NCBI RefSeq assembly: GCF_016545825.1
Contig: NC_052620.1
Coordinates: 5,828,001-5,892,000 of the forward strand
Source of the DNA: Eucalyptus grandis
Taxonomy: Eukaryota; Streptophyta; Magnoliopsida; Myrtales; Myrtaceae
DNA length: 64,000 bases
Direction: 5' to 3'
Part shown: piece by piece, positions 21,122-33,541 of the stretch
How the letters are laid out: each line of letters opens with the position of its first letter
Numbering within the stretch: the stretch's first letter is position 1
The notes under the pieces: model-generated
Databases searched by the model: none
Told to the model about the DNA's origin: nothing
The model's input: only the letters and a program-made list of their open reading frames with translations
Made by a program: the position numbers and the translations under genes

Positions 21122-22043
21122 TCATCCACAACCATAGTATCTCAGCCATCCATTACAAGGTCTTGGGCCATGCTGCTCATCACACCTTCGACAAACATCA
21201 GGCTGATAAGGTGCTTTCCCTATATTCAGACCATCCCTAGCTCTTCCAAAATTTCCAAAATTACTCATTTTCTTAGCATCCCAAGTCTGACCTTGACCAG
21301 GATAAGGTCTCTTACCCCTTCTGATATCACTAAAGCTCAACTGCCTCTTTGACTCTAATCGCTCTCTCACCAGCTATTGCTCCACTAACCGTACCCTCTT
21401 ATAAATCTCATTATAATCCCTTATATTCAAAGGCACCAGTTGTTTCCTAATATCAGTCCTCAACCCTTTCAAGAATCTCTTAGTTTTTTCCTCATGATCC
21501 TCGATCAATCTGGGAGCATACCTAGACAATTCAGAAAATTGCGCCTCATATTGATCCACTATCAGCTCCTTTTGTTCCAACTGAACAAATTCAGTGATCT
21601 TCTTATCCTTAGCACAATCAGAGAAAATGCTTCCTATTAAAAGCTCTAACAAACTCATCCTAATTTATATCAGTAACTGGTGGAAAGATTGTATCCCTTG
21701 AAGCTCTCCACCAAAACTTTGCATTCCCCTTTAGCTGGTACTCTACCAAAACTATTTTCTCAGCATCACTGCAGTCCAACAACCGGAAAATCTATTCTAT
21801 CCCATCAATCCAATGGTCCGCCTCATCAGGACTTCCCATTCCGCTAAACCTAGGTGGCTTTAGCTTCAGAAATTGCTCCACCAGTCCTTGAGGGCGACGT
21901 TCCACTCCGGGTTGTTGCTACACTTGTCTTTCCATCATATTTCCAATATTGGCAAATGCCTGCAACATATCTTCCATTTGGGGTTCAGCCCTTGCAGCAG
22001 AGGCTTCAGTCCTCGATGGATGAGCACTTCCAGCTCGCACCAT
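21122..22043 (-). pseudogene. Family A gag (broken)
   Basis: Gag from an ATG at 22043 (MVRAGSAHPSRTEA) through PPRFSGMGSPDEADHW, LKGNAKFWWRA and IVDQYEAQFSELSRYAP to the knuckle region. Stops interrupt at about four places (after MMERQV, WIDGIE and TDIN, and before LVRERLE). The first C-rich motif CRRCDEQHGPRPC is intact, but the zinc knuckle reads [18 protein letters not shown], so both its first and last cysteines are tyrosine. Such a gag would bind RNA poorly even without stops. The start is chosen because it is the first Met after the primer-binding site that is in frame with the gag homology. Confidence 0.8.
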
Positions 22044-22307
22044 GATTTTTCTGCAGTTTCAAAGCATTTGCCTCAGGAATAATCTGAGACTCACTGTCTC
22101 CATTTAAAAGCAACTATAACTATATAAGTAACATAAACATGTTACAAGCACCTAAAGACAACTCATAATAAATTACTAGGGATCCACAAGTGAATACCCA
22201 TCACCATTATTCAAAGTTAACCAATTATTCCATTTAATATCATATGGTGTGCATTGTCATCATATTCCTCAATTTCTAAATGAGGCTCCTTATCACTCCA
22301 CCTATAA

Positions 22308-22325
22308 CCATTTGCTTTGATACCA
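22308..22325 (-). other. Primer-binding site of family A element
   Basis: On the minus strand TGGTATCAAAGCAAATGG lies 11 bases past the LTR end at 22337. It is close to the usual initiator-methionine tRNA site TGGTATCAGAGC, with one change in the core. Confidence 0.75.
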
Positions 22326-22336
22326 AAAAGGGGGGA

Positions 22337-25300
22337 TGTGGCACCCCTCAACATAGCCCTCAATCCGCTAGGGTTGCCACAGCCTACTCACCTATCACTT
22401 GTCCTGATAACATTCCACTCTAATACTATTTCAATTGCAGCGAGTCCATACAACTTGAGGGTTTACATCTTTTAGATCGGTCCCAGCGCAGTTCATATAA
22501 CATAAGCATACTTATCATCTCCCAAACCAGTACACAACTAAATAATACAATGCAATACACACCAACTACAACCTTTCATATATATATAAGATAATGTCGA
22601 ACCACTTTTACTTACATACTAAGATGGATTTCACAAGTCGCTACAACAAAAGGGCTAAGACTATAACTAAGCTCGGCTAAACCTAAAAAGAAACCCGACT
22701 ATACATCAAACGTGAACATCTATCCATCAGCTAGTGTCGGCCATCCCAAAGAGTGTCAACCTTCACCAGTCACACGCTCCTATCACACCCATCCTGGTGC
22801 ATCAACCGGCGGCGGCAACAGCATCCCCATCATCCTCCCATCTCTACGAACATGGACAGAGAAAAACTCTTGTACAACGGGACCATCAGGTAAGCCCACA
22901 TTGCACATGACCAAAACACGGACGCGGATAAACACCAAACCATGAACACCGACGCAGGGGTGCATCGAGCACTCGACCTCCACATCAAACAGTAATCCAT
23001 AAAACGTACCACGCGTGACAGGTGATAGAGGCATCTTTCAATCTGAAATGTTAGTCCCCAAAGGGGTGAGTACAACCACTCAATAGTAAATATCCACCAA
23101 TCTACACAATGCAACAGGCAAGACAATCAAGATATCACGAGTATAGCACATATCATCCATGCTATCAAGCATACATCACCATGCAATCATGCATATTTCT
23201 TCTTGCAGTCATGCATATCTCATCATGACATCGTGCATATATCACCATGCAGTCATGCATATCTCACCATGCCATTGTGCATATATCACCATGATTCATA
23301 TCATCCATGCTATCAAGCATACATCCCCATGAGATCCATTCAAGCCTTCATGATCGCATTCTCAATATCAAATAGCATCAATTTATTTTCATAAACAGAT
23401 CATGCATCATGCCATATGCATACACTCATGCACATGATTCAATTTCAATTCTTATCTTTCACAAGGATCTCATCATTTTTCATCCAAGGACCAATGTTTG
23501 CATCCCACAATTTATCGCTCGCGTCCAACTTGGCATCGCGAGGGCCGACACACCTCCAGGCATCTGGCACAAACCTCCAAGCATCTCATACCCTAACTGG
23601 CATCACGAGAAATCCCCCCGACACACACCTCCAGGGCTTCCGGCACACACCTCCGGGCATCCCAACACTCCCGAGGCATCCGGCACACACACTCCGGGCA
23701 TCCCAACACTCCCGGGGCATCGTCGGCTCACACCTCCGACGGTATCATCATTATCATAATTTATATTCATACATGTATCTCAATTTCAACATGGCATTTG
23801 ATGCAATAATATCGAAGGTCTAAACCCACTTTTGATGTTATATAACATGCCAAATGTCACCACATATGCAGCAAAGTCAACCACTCAAGACATTATATCA
23901 CATGGAGCAAATTCATTTATTTTTGAAAATACAGCAGATTTTCGGATAAAAACAGATTGCACTCCTTTGGTCATAATTCTTGAAAAATTAGTAAACAGCC
24001 TTAATAAATTCTAAAAATTTTACATGTTATATATAAGATCTAGAGGAAAATATTTCGTGAATAACACTATATCAAAAGAACATCATACAATTCAGTATAG
24101 TCCACCCATCATAGTCTTTCTAATTTCGCAATATTGCCATACACAGGTTCATTCACAAATTCGGTAAAGATTCTAAATCAGCTCCAAAAATTATGAAATT
24201 TTTATATGTTATAGAAAAATTTCAGAAGTAAATATTTCATGCAGGACTCGAAATCTAATTCGTGATAAATTAAAAAATATAGCAACCATAACCGTCCATA
24301 ATCCTCAGCATCGAATTTCAGATCTAACCGTTTCAGATAAAGATTGTTTCACCAACCTAAACTCATCCATTTCCTCTAAAATTTTAGTATATTACTCCTT
24401 AACATTTCATCTTCGACTTTCATTCAGAACACAAGATCACATTTCAACCGGAAAAGTTTATAAAATTTACAAAATCACACAAGGTCAGCATTACGATTTC
24501 CAGATCTAACTTCTTCAAAGAAAAATAGTTTCACCGGTCTATAATTGTTCATTTCTTCTGAAATTTTGATATGTTACTCTCCAAGAAGTCATTTACAACT
24601 TTTATCAAGAAGTCGAAGCTAAATTCTTACTAGAACATCGCATGCAACTCACGAAATTATCAAAGGTCAGACTGTTTTTCCAGAAACAGAACACTAGGCT
24701 AGAACACAACTCTTATAGCTTCGAAATTTCACACTTCATCCACATCCGAAATTCACCATTCATCACACACAAACACAGCAAGAAAAGGGTAGATCAATGG
24801 ACTCTACTTGCCTCTAATCCAAACAAAACACAGCAAGCAAATGGCGGGCTCGACGGTAGAACTCGGCAGCTCGACGGCAGCGACGAACCTCCTCCTTCTT
24901 CCTTTCTCTCTTCCTCTCTTGCACGCCCACTTTCTCTCTTCCTCTCTTTCTCTCGATATCACTCTCTCTCTCTCTCTCTCGATAACCCTCTCTCTCAATC
25001 CACCCCCTTCTCTTTCCTTTCCCCTCAACGATTTGCAATCATTTGATTTTGCATGGCTTCTTACACTTGGCTACAAAGGGGCAACACTTGGCAAGCTTCT
25101 CTTGCCACTTGTTAATTTTTCCATGCACATGATGAGCCTTCCTTTTCGGCCGGGCCTCTCCGTCCATCCCTCTCTTCCCTGGTCGACGGCAGCCCCTCCT
25201 CCTTTGGGCTTCGCGGGCTAGGCCTAAATGGCCGAATGGTGGGGTCTTGTGGACTGGTCTTGGCCTAAGAATTTTGGCCCACTTCCTCTTTTAATACTCT

Positions 25301-25568
25301 ACTCTAAATCCCCACTCAAATAAATACCTACTTGAAATTTATATAACCATAAAACTTGCAACATAAATTAATAAATTCCAACCAATAAAACACATAGCCA
25401 AGAATAGAATTTTTCTTTCCTATCGAATAATTATCCACTAAAAGCTTGGCCTTAATCTTATTGTAAATCATGGATCAAACGGCTACAATATAACTTGATG
25501 GTGCTTCCATCACCTATCCATGGTTCATAACACATCTAAGGGTTCATATGAAATTCTATGATGCCACA
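22337..25568 (-). repeat. 5' LTR of family A element
   Basis: 3232 bp from TGTGGCACCCCTCA to ATGCCACA. It aligns with the solo LTRs A1, A2 and A4 and with 18037-18604. It has the hairpin block (23043-23084), the short-repeat array (23530-23745), a CT-rich tract (24880-25000) and a decayed version of the primer-site look-alike (22411-22428). Confidence 0.9.
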
Positions 25569-25573
25569 GCTTC

Positions 25574-28183
25574 AAGGAGCAACTTGAACATCAAGTGTTA
25601 CTCGGTCTTCAAAGAAATATTATCTGTCAGACACAATTAGAGCAAAAATTGATATGCATTCATTAAAGACATAGACAATTTAAGCTACTCTAGAATGCAC
25701 ATTTCAAAGTTTAGTGAAGTTTTCATCAATTCAATCAAGGTTTATGCATAATGAATTTACCATATTTGCATCACCCAAATTTCCACAAGAGAGAATTGTC
25801 GTTCAAGATAATGACATGGATTTCTTAAGAATGCTAAATGAGAGACTTTCAGTTAGAAAGGACTTTCACTCACTCTCATTCGAAAGAGCTATTTTAGGAG
25901 AATCACTCCATCTGACTATCATCATACCAATAAGGGTTCGAGAATTCTCACAAGCAATACAACCATATGAATCTGAGAGATCTTTAATAGGGACCATAAT
26001 GTGGGCTTGGTCAACGGCTTAACAAAGTGACTCTTAGAGTCAAGGCAATTGAAAGAACAATTCTATGATGAAGTGACAAGTCAAGAAGTGAAAGACTGTT
26101 AAGCTCAAAAATGTGTATAGGGGTCAAGTCAAGAACCATGCAAAATGATAAAGAAATAATATTGCTTGCACTTCTTCGAGCGATGCTTAAAACATGTGAA
26201 CCTTTACGTTAATTCAAGTGCCTTAATATGAAGTGACTTTGTTAGGGACGTAATATAGGTTGGGTTCATGGGTTGAGAAATGAAAGACTGTTAAGCTCAA
26301 AAATGTGTATAGGGGTCAAGGTTGATGATCATCTTGGCATTATCACCATTTTTCTTTTTCATCATTGGGGATTGTCTTCATAAGGCGCCTCATTGATTGT
26401 AAAAACTCAGCATTTGAGTTTTGAGTATTACTATATTGGGATACAATCTTTTACAACCGATAGTCACCTATCTTGACTCTCTCTATGGGCATCAGCCTTG
26501 TTTTTACCAAGAACACCACTTTTTCATGCCCCTAGTTCTCATTCATTTTTTTCTTCACTTCTTTTTTCATGGGCATTGCTTTGCTTTTACCAAGTGCACT
26601 GTTTTTCATGCCCCTCAGTTCTATTTTGAGTTTGATTCTTATGCATAATGCATACATCAAGCAATTATATTTTGAATGACAGTCAAACTTTCAAGAGTCT
26701 TCATCTACCTTTTGCCTTGCCCTAGTGTGGGGGATGATCACCAACTGGGTTTGAAGAAATGAAATTGCAAGCTCAAGTGAGCTAAGCAATGGATATAAGT
26801 ATGTAGGATAGAGAAAGAAATGGTCTTCGTCATCCTAAGGCACTAAAATTACCACATGAATTCAATGTAATAGCACAACTTGAAGATTGATGCAAGTGAG
26901 AGCAAGAAAATTTATTTTCATTTTCTTCACCTTATGGTGCTGTCTTACCCTCCAATTTGCCCCGATGTGGGGTGGTTCTTAACAAGGGTAATTTGAAAAG
27001 AATTTCCATAAGTGTATGGAGCTCAAAGAAGTTATGCAATGGATCACTTATAGTATTTGGGATAGAGAAATGAACTGCCCCTCATCATTTCGATCATCGT
27101 ACCTTTTGCGAGAGAACTCTTCACCTTGCGAATATGGAACTTTTTACACTCATCTCACAAGTGTATAGGTAGGGGACTGTATATAGGATAAGGCTTGCCT
27201 TTCATCATCCTGACACGTCTCATTTAGTATGCTCAAGCATTCCACATCATTCATTAAATCAATCCATCCCGATGTTCTTTAGTGGAATTGGTGGACTAAA
27301 CATGTAACAGTCACCATGCAAAATCCTTTACAAACTTCAAATCAAACAGATTACCACACTCAAAAATGCTTTACAAAAAACATGATTTTAAGCGTTCATT
27401 CGAGGAATTGTCCCATAAAGGGACTGTCTCAACAATGGGTGTTCTTGGATTGCCCCACACAAATCGATCAATCAAAGCTAAAATTCCGATCTTCAGTTTA
27501 ATAGACGCTCTGTTTTTGCTTTTGCCCCTGCACAAGACAATGTGCATGCAACATCAAAGTAAATGCAAATGGAATGTCCATTTTGGCTTAGGTTGAGATT
27601 TTATCCCAATCGGGTTACTACCAAAATCTGTCATGCCCCCAATCTATCATATTAACTCTTTAGAAATGCATTCCCAAACTTGTTGAATAACAGTTGAGCC
27701 AATTGATCTATCATTGCAACCTAATGTGCCTTTTTCAGATTCTTTCTTATCAGGCCAAGAAAGTAATGCTATGAAACATGAAGTAAATGAGTCAAAAAAT
27801 TAAATAGAGCTAACCTAATGCATGCTTTTGAAAATGGCTTCAAAAATTATTTTTTGGGAATTTTTTGGATGAGGAAACATGAAGAAGCCCAGCCTTCAGA
27901 ATTCTCCTTGGATGATATTTTCTTTTCATTATTGGATATCGTCACTGGACTAGTTTGGTGTACCTCATCATGTCCTCAAAATTGGAAATAAACTTGTAAT
28001 TTCATTGAATAGAATTAAATGAATTACATTATTGGAAGGGAAAATGAAAAGAAGCAAACCCTAAAAATGAAAACCATAATTGAAATTTCAGAAAGTAGGA
28101 AATCCTATAAAAAAATCTTAAAATCCTAGAAAGCATAAAAAAAAAGGACTCATTCGTAGAGGAGTGTGAAGATTAGAACTTAT
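25574..28183. other. Spacer without recognisable genes; diverged direct repeats
   Basis: No coding domain is recognised. A 102-codon plus-strand frame (25714-26022) resembles nothing I know. A 40-bp phrase from TGAAAGACTGTTAAG to GGGGTCAAG is repeated exactly at 26089-26128 and 26281-26320, within larger diverged repeats (25988-26128 and 26243-26320). ACCAAG followed by TTTTTCATGCCCCT occurs twice near 26500-26610. It may be the non-coding 3' region of the gag element that follows, but no LTR boundary could be placed. Confidence 0.4.
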
Positions 28184-29519
28184 TCACTCAGTGACAGCAT
28201 TTCCGCCTCCGTCATGGTTGGGTAGAGGGTTTTTTTGATTACTGCTGAAAGAGAACGTTTTTGTATCCAATAGGTCTTGGACCCTATGTGTTAAAACATT
28301 GCAATCATTAGTGGAGTGACCAACCTCTTCCATGTGATAGTCACACTTTTCGGAGGGATTATATGCAGGATAATGCTTGGGATTTGGTCGCTTCGGCTCA
28401 ATAGAGAGTAATCCCTTCTTTTGGAGAACAATCAAAACTTTGGATAGAGGTCCAAGAAGAGGTGTGAATTGTCTTTAAACACTTCGTCGTTGACCAGAGA
28501 ACTGATGCCCTCCGCCTTGTTGCTTAGTAGAAATCTTAATTACCAAAGTGTGATTGGATGTATCATGATTCAGTTGAGAATAGGCCACATTAATCTCAAC
28601 TTCAAGGTCATTCTCTTTCTTTGGGATAAATCTTTTGCTTGTAGAGGTTGGCTCATTAAACCATCCGTCTCTTATCCCCATCTCAATTTGTTCTCCCATG
28701 GGAATAAGTTGATTGAAGTTCTCGACATATGTGTTGGCCATCCGGTTACGGAACTCAGATGGGAGAGTCTTGATGAACAACTTCATCAACTCCTTGTGAG
28801 TAGGCTCAGGAGTGATTTGAGCTACCAGATTTCACCATCTCACGGCGTACTCCTTAAATGATTCACTCCTCTTCTTCTCCATTCTCTCAAGATCTTTTCG
28901 GGAAGGTGCGATGTCCATATTAAACTTATATTGCTTGAGAAACACATCGGCCACTTCATTCCAAGTGTCGAGGAGGTTCACATTCTTGATTACATACCAA
29001 TTCAGTGCGGGTCTAGTCAAACTTGTATGAAATGATTGGATCATGAGGGACTCATTCTTGACATACTGGGTCATGTGTACGTAATACATCTACAAATGAG
29101 CTTTAGGATAGGAAGTACTATTGTATTTCTCGAACTCCGACATTTTAAACTTCTTTGGCATCTTGACCTTCTTATAAACTGACAAGTCGAACAGGAGTGA
29201 ACTTTGTGACTATTGCAATTGCTTCACTTTTTCTTTAAGCTTTGCAAAGCGCTTGCTCCATCTTGAGGACATTGTCAAGCTTAGCTTTCTCGACAATGAC
29301 CAGCAATGGGTCATTTTCCAGCTCAGGCATGTCATCATCAATCATTTGTGTTCTGCTTGCCTGCTTCGGGATTACTAACTCAGGAAGAGCGGGTGTAGGA
29401 TTCGAATTCACTTGGAAAGATTCGATTTGAGCCGCCATAAGTTGCATAAAGGTGAGCAACTATTTGAGTCGATCTCCCATAGTGGAAATACGATCATGCA
29501 TCTCGGTTTGGTCAGCCAT
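28184..29519 (-). pseudogene. Gag of a non-chromovirus Ty3/gypsy element (gag only, broken)
   Basis: Read from an ATG at 29519 (MADQTEMHDRISTMGDR) down to 28184. Recognisable blocks are YVKNESLMIQSFHTSLTRPA with LNWY, SFKEYAVRW, FIKTLPSEFRNRMA, and near the end EKCDYHMEEVGHSTNDCN followed by VQDLLD, the C-x-x-H-x-x-x-x-H-x-x-x-x-C variant of Tat/Athila-type gag proteins. Stops and frameshifts separate at least four open pieces (29459-29235, 29089-28832, 28789-28475 and 28435-28184). No protease or polymerase follows on the downstream side; about 2.6 kb of apparently non-coding DNA does. It is either a deletion derivative or a gag-only non-autonomous element. Confidence 0.7.
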
Positions 29520-29978
29520 CTTAGCTCTTGATCGAGTAATAATGGGTGAACGTGGCAGATCCGTTGTCACCTTATTCAAATGAATGAAAATATATAAGCA
29601 CGAAGTGTAAATAGAGAGCTAGTCCATGACAACAATCTAATCTATTTTTTATTTTTATTTTTTTATTCATTGAAAGTCTATGCAAGAAGGAATTTCCTAA
29701 AAATAACTAGAAAAAAAGACACCCTAGCAAGAACGAAATTTCTTAAATTAGGAAAAACCAAAATTTGATTCTTATTGATAATGATGCTAATTTTGGACTA
29801 AATTGCATTTGTTAAATTAGGTATTTTATTTATTCAAAATTTAATGAATAAAAAAAAAAAAAAAATTACTTTGCCTTTAGATGATTAGGAAATTATTTTT
29901 CAAAATGTGTATTTTTCACAAGACAAATGGACCCTTAGTTAAAGTCCAAATCAATTTCACTTGAGGTGATTAGACTTA
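29520..29978. other. AT-rich spacer upstream of gag relic
   Basis: AT-rich with A and T runs (for example 29850-29865). It may include leader or LTR remnants of the gag element, but I find no repeat partner or primer-binding site. Confidence 0.4.
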
Positions 29979-30573
29979 GGCCTTGTTTGTTTAAAATTGT
30001 TTCTGTTCCCCGGAAAAAAAAAAATCTATCTTTTTGCTCCCAAGAACAAAAAAAGAACATAAACGTGTTTGATAAAAATTTTGTTCCTAGAAACAAAAAA
30101 TCAAAACAGATTTGGAACTAAAACAGATTTGGAACTAAAACAAGAAGAAAAAAGTTGCTTCTTGTTCCTAGGAACAATTTCAAAAAACAATTTTTCCCTC
30201 TCCTATTTTTCTCTTATCTTTTTTTTTTTCTTCTTCTTGTTCTTCCTTTTGGCAAGTCACCGGCCTTAGCCATGGCCGCCGCCGGTGACCGGCCAGATGA
30301 GGGCCGGCAACCTCACCAAACCGTTGCCGGCCCCCGTAGACATCAAGCCACGGCGAGGCTCAGCCTCACTGATGACTAGGTGAGCTCGGCCTCGCCAAAT
30401 TTAGGCAAGCTCGAGCTAGCCAACCCAAGCAAGGCCCACAAGGCTCGCCTAGCCACCGAGGCGAATGGTGAGGCTTGGCCTTCCGAGATCCCAGCCGATT
30501 GCCGGCTACCGCTATGGCCGACGACCGGCCACAAAAAGAAAGAATGAAAAAAAAAAAAGAAAAGAAACAAGAA

Positions 30574-33285
30574 TGTCACGACCTCCCCAAAGCGGGTTGA
30601 CCACCTAGGGTTTAGACTAATGGACTATTAAGTCTTAAACTTAGCTCGGGCTCTCTCAAGCCCATACCAATTCGCAACTTAAGTTCAAGTTTTTTTTTTT
30701 AAATGGATTTTATCTAGGAGTTGCCACTAATCAGTTTCCGGTAACCCGATTAGACACCTAAGTAAAATAACGAGAAAATTATTTTACTCCTATGAACCAA
30801 AGACTTTGGGTACGGGGACTTGGTTATACTAGATTTCTATAATGTCCTTTCGGTACCATTGTTTTTATTTTAAAAAATGTTTATGTATGTAGGTTGGATT
30901 GATTTTAACCTAAATCTCTATTATGCAAAAGGGTGATTACACAGGTGCTCAGTCATTATCAAACACTAAATGAATCAAATAACTTGCATCAAAAGAAGTA
31001 AATGCACAAAAGCAAGCAATTTTTTGGGTTTTCTTTTATCTTGAAATTAAAACTTACCTATATAACATGCACTGTAACTACATGACCTAATTTTACTAAC
31101 AAGCAAATTCTAATTAAATGAGCCTAATATGCAAACTATTTGACATGCACCTAATTTTTTTTTATTAAAATTCGGAATTAATAAAAACCTTAAGTAAACT
31201 ATCTAAAATGAATAATTTTCTAATCTATTTTAGGGATTAATTTGACTTAAACCCTATCCAATCTTAGAAAAATATATTTTTTATATAAAAAAATAAGTTA
31301 TTAAAATATGCAAGGATTATCTAAAACCTTATCTATAAAAAAATTATTTAAATTCAATCTTAATCTATTATGAAAACTATCTAAACGTGCAATCTAAAAA
31401 ATGCAATCCTAACTTATGAAATCAACATACTCCAACGTAAGATTTGATTTTTTTTTTTTTATATTTTCAAAAAAAATAAAAGCAATTTCCAAATTAAATG
31501 CTATATCTAACCCACTCAAGATATTCATTAAATAAAGGATTAAAACAATCGAAAAAAATAATCCGTTGTCTCACGGATTAAATTAACAATTATTTTAACT
31601 CTAAATATCACAACATACGAGAAAGTTCAAAATAATTAAAAATTTAAATCCGAAGTCTTATGAATATAATTAATAATTATAATGACTTAATAAGTTATAA
31701 TACTATGAAAATGCCATGAAAATTAATATAATGAAAAAAAAAATGATCCGATGTCTTACGGATCAAATTAATAATTACAGTAATTTTGGGCAAAACCGTA
31801 TGGATAATGCCTAAAATATTCATAAAATGAACATCGACATCCAATATTCCAATTTACATAATAACAAAGTTTGATTTAAAAAAAAAAACTAAAATTAGAC
31901 TACCTTGACATCTTGTTTAAAAAAAAAAAAGGGATCAGCGCGCAAGACTTGCAATCGACAAATTGTGTTGGGGTTGGGAATGGTGGCGTGGGCATCGAGC
32001 GAAGGCTGGCGGGTGGCAACGGTGCTACTGGTGCTCGGGCAAAAGGTAGCGCAAGCGCAGGCTAGCTACAGCTGGTTCAGAGCTCTGGCGAGAGGACCGG
32101 CGGCGAGCGGACTAGCAGCCGGCAGGGCCTACTGTGGTAGCGTAGCTCGGCAGCGGGGACAACCGGCAAAGCAAGAGGAGGCACGGCAACAGGGGCAATA
32201 GCAGCGAAGGCGAGCTGCTCTAGCAGTTGGCAGCAGCGTCGCGGGTAGAGGTGCTACAGGGGCATCGGGTCGTCACGGGTCAGCATGGGCTACAGGCGAG
32301 GCAACGCGTGATGATGGTTGGCGGAGTGACGAGCAGTGGTGGCGCGACGAGGGGAACGAAGGCGCCAGCAATAGGCGGGTCACGGGATTTGCAGGTTGCA
32401 GGTGAGGCGGAGGTGCAGCAAAGGTGCTGGGTCATGGCTGTAGCAGGCGTCGGCACTGGCGGAGCGACGATGACCAGCGAGACGGGGCGCGGTGACCGAT
32501 AGGCAGAGGTGCTGCAGCAGACGCTAGGCAATGGCAAGGTAGCAACGGAGCAGTGGTGGCGAAGCAGTAGCGGCGGGACGAGTAGCAGGGGTGCAGCGGA
32601 TTGAGCGACGAGGAACAGGCGTAGAAGAAGAATAGTAACCTCGCTTTTTTTCTTCTTTTTCTCCTTTTCACCTCTGCAAGCCGCACGTCCTTTCTGCTGT
32701 TTTGCTTTTTCTATTGTGCTGACCTTCTGCTGACTTTTGCTTTCCCTCGGAAGAGCTTTTCTTTTTATTTTGTGTTGTTTTCTCTTGACACCAAAAAGAA
32801 AACGAACCTCCCCCGACGAAAAGAACCCTTATTTCTTTTCCTTCTTTGTGTGTCATGTTTTTCGACCCCCTCCCTCTATACGTGAGCAATTTTTTTATAG
32901 GCCAAGAATTTGATCTTCGTGGAATATTTCATTTCCTTTTTAAATGCACATCAATACCAATTTTGCTTGTGCATAATTCCCTTGAATACATCGTTGAAAT
33001 ATATGCACCTGCACAATAGTCTCTTTTGTATTTTTCAAGTATTTCATCTGAAACGTTCATTGCTACTCAAAAATATGTCCATCGATATATATATTATATA
33101 TATACATATATATTACTTGAATATATAAAAAATCTCACGTCGTATAAAAAATCAACGCTCACCGTCGGTCCAATGCAAAAATGAAATAAAATAGATGCTC
33201 CTAAAACTATATGTTACGCAATTTTAATTCTATTTTTTTGGGGTAAAAATTAACCCATTTTTTATGCAAAATTTAGGTGTCAACA
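30574..33285 (-). mobile_element. Solo LTR, retroelement family C (reverse orientation)
   Basis: 2712 bp; on the minus strand it begins TGTTGACACCTAAATTTTGC and ends GGGAGGTCGTGACA. A perfect 5-bp duplication AAGAA flanks it (30569-30573 and 33286-33290). There is no polyprotein domain inside. A GC-rich segment (about 31930-32600) gives long open frames on both strands that look compositional. Three spaced repeats with hyphenated palindromes lie at 31560-31764. The superfamily is not decided from the LTR alone; length and ends suit Ty3/gypsy. Confidence 0.8.
31560..31785. repeat. Three spaced repeats with hyphenated palindromes
   Basis: AATCCGTTGTCTCACGGATT (31560-31579), a decayed copy near 31648, and GATCCGATGTCTTACGGATC (31745-31764), each followed by a tail like AAATTAATAATTA. 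Spacing is about 90-95 bp. The first and third can form 6-bp stems with 8-base loops. Confidence 0.6.
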
Positions 33286-33541
33286 AAGAAAAAAAGAAAG
33301 AAAAAAAGAAAGAAGAAAGAAGAAAAAATGAAAAATGAAAAATATAATAAAAATATTGAAAAATTAAAAGAAACAACAAAATTATATAAGTTTACCAAAC
33401 GCATTTTTATTCTTGGAATAAAAATTTTTTTGCAGTTACCAAGAGCGTTCTTTTAGTCAAAAGTTATTCCCAGGAACGAAAAAAAAAAACTATTTCTATA
33501 AAAAATTGTTCCCCAGAATAGTAACGTTACCAAATGTGCCC

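Larger units (their letters stand above)
18037..25568 (-). mobile_element. Ty3/gypsy chromovirus, family A, truncated element
   Basis: Bounded by TGTGGCACCCC and ...GATGCCACA with a perfect 5-bp duplication GCTTC (18032-18036 and 25569-25573). On the minus strand the order is 5' LTR (22337-25568), primer-binding site (22308-22325), gag, protease, reverse transcriptase, RNase H, integrase zinc domain, then an abrupt join near 18604 to the last 570 bp of the 3' LTR. The integrase core, any chromodomain, the polypurine tract and most of the 3' LTR are deleted. Stops and the protease change (see the protease entry) also disable it. Three solo LTRs in this window belong to the same family. Confidence 0.9.
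29979..33541. mobile_element. hAT-like non-autonomous element carrying a nested solo LTR
   Basis: The left end reads GGCCTTGTTTG, then GTTTCTGTTCCCCGG, and continues with TTGTTCCTAG phrases. The right end, read in reverse complement, is GGGCACATTTGGTAACG, then CTATTCTGGGGAACA, and CGTTCCTGGGAA. These are imperfect inverted termini of a common plant hAT-type MITE style. The flanks (TAGACTTA and TAGATGCA) could be a diverged 8-bp duplication. A GC-rich block at about 30245-30535 with CAAGCTCGAGCTAG and GCC-rich inverted words fits the interior. No transposase is seen. Family assignment is tentative. Confidence 0.45.

Noticed and set aside
25714..26022. 102-codon plus-strand frame after the family A element
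   Set aside because: No recognisable domain, and located in repeated spacer. Not called as a gene, but mentioned in the spacer entry.
31905..32686. Ala/Gly/Arg-rich frames in solo LTR C
   Set aside because: Low-complexity GC-rich DNA with open frames in several phases; inside an LTR and without recognisable domain.
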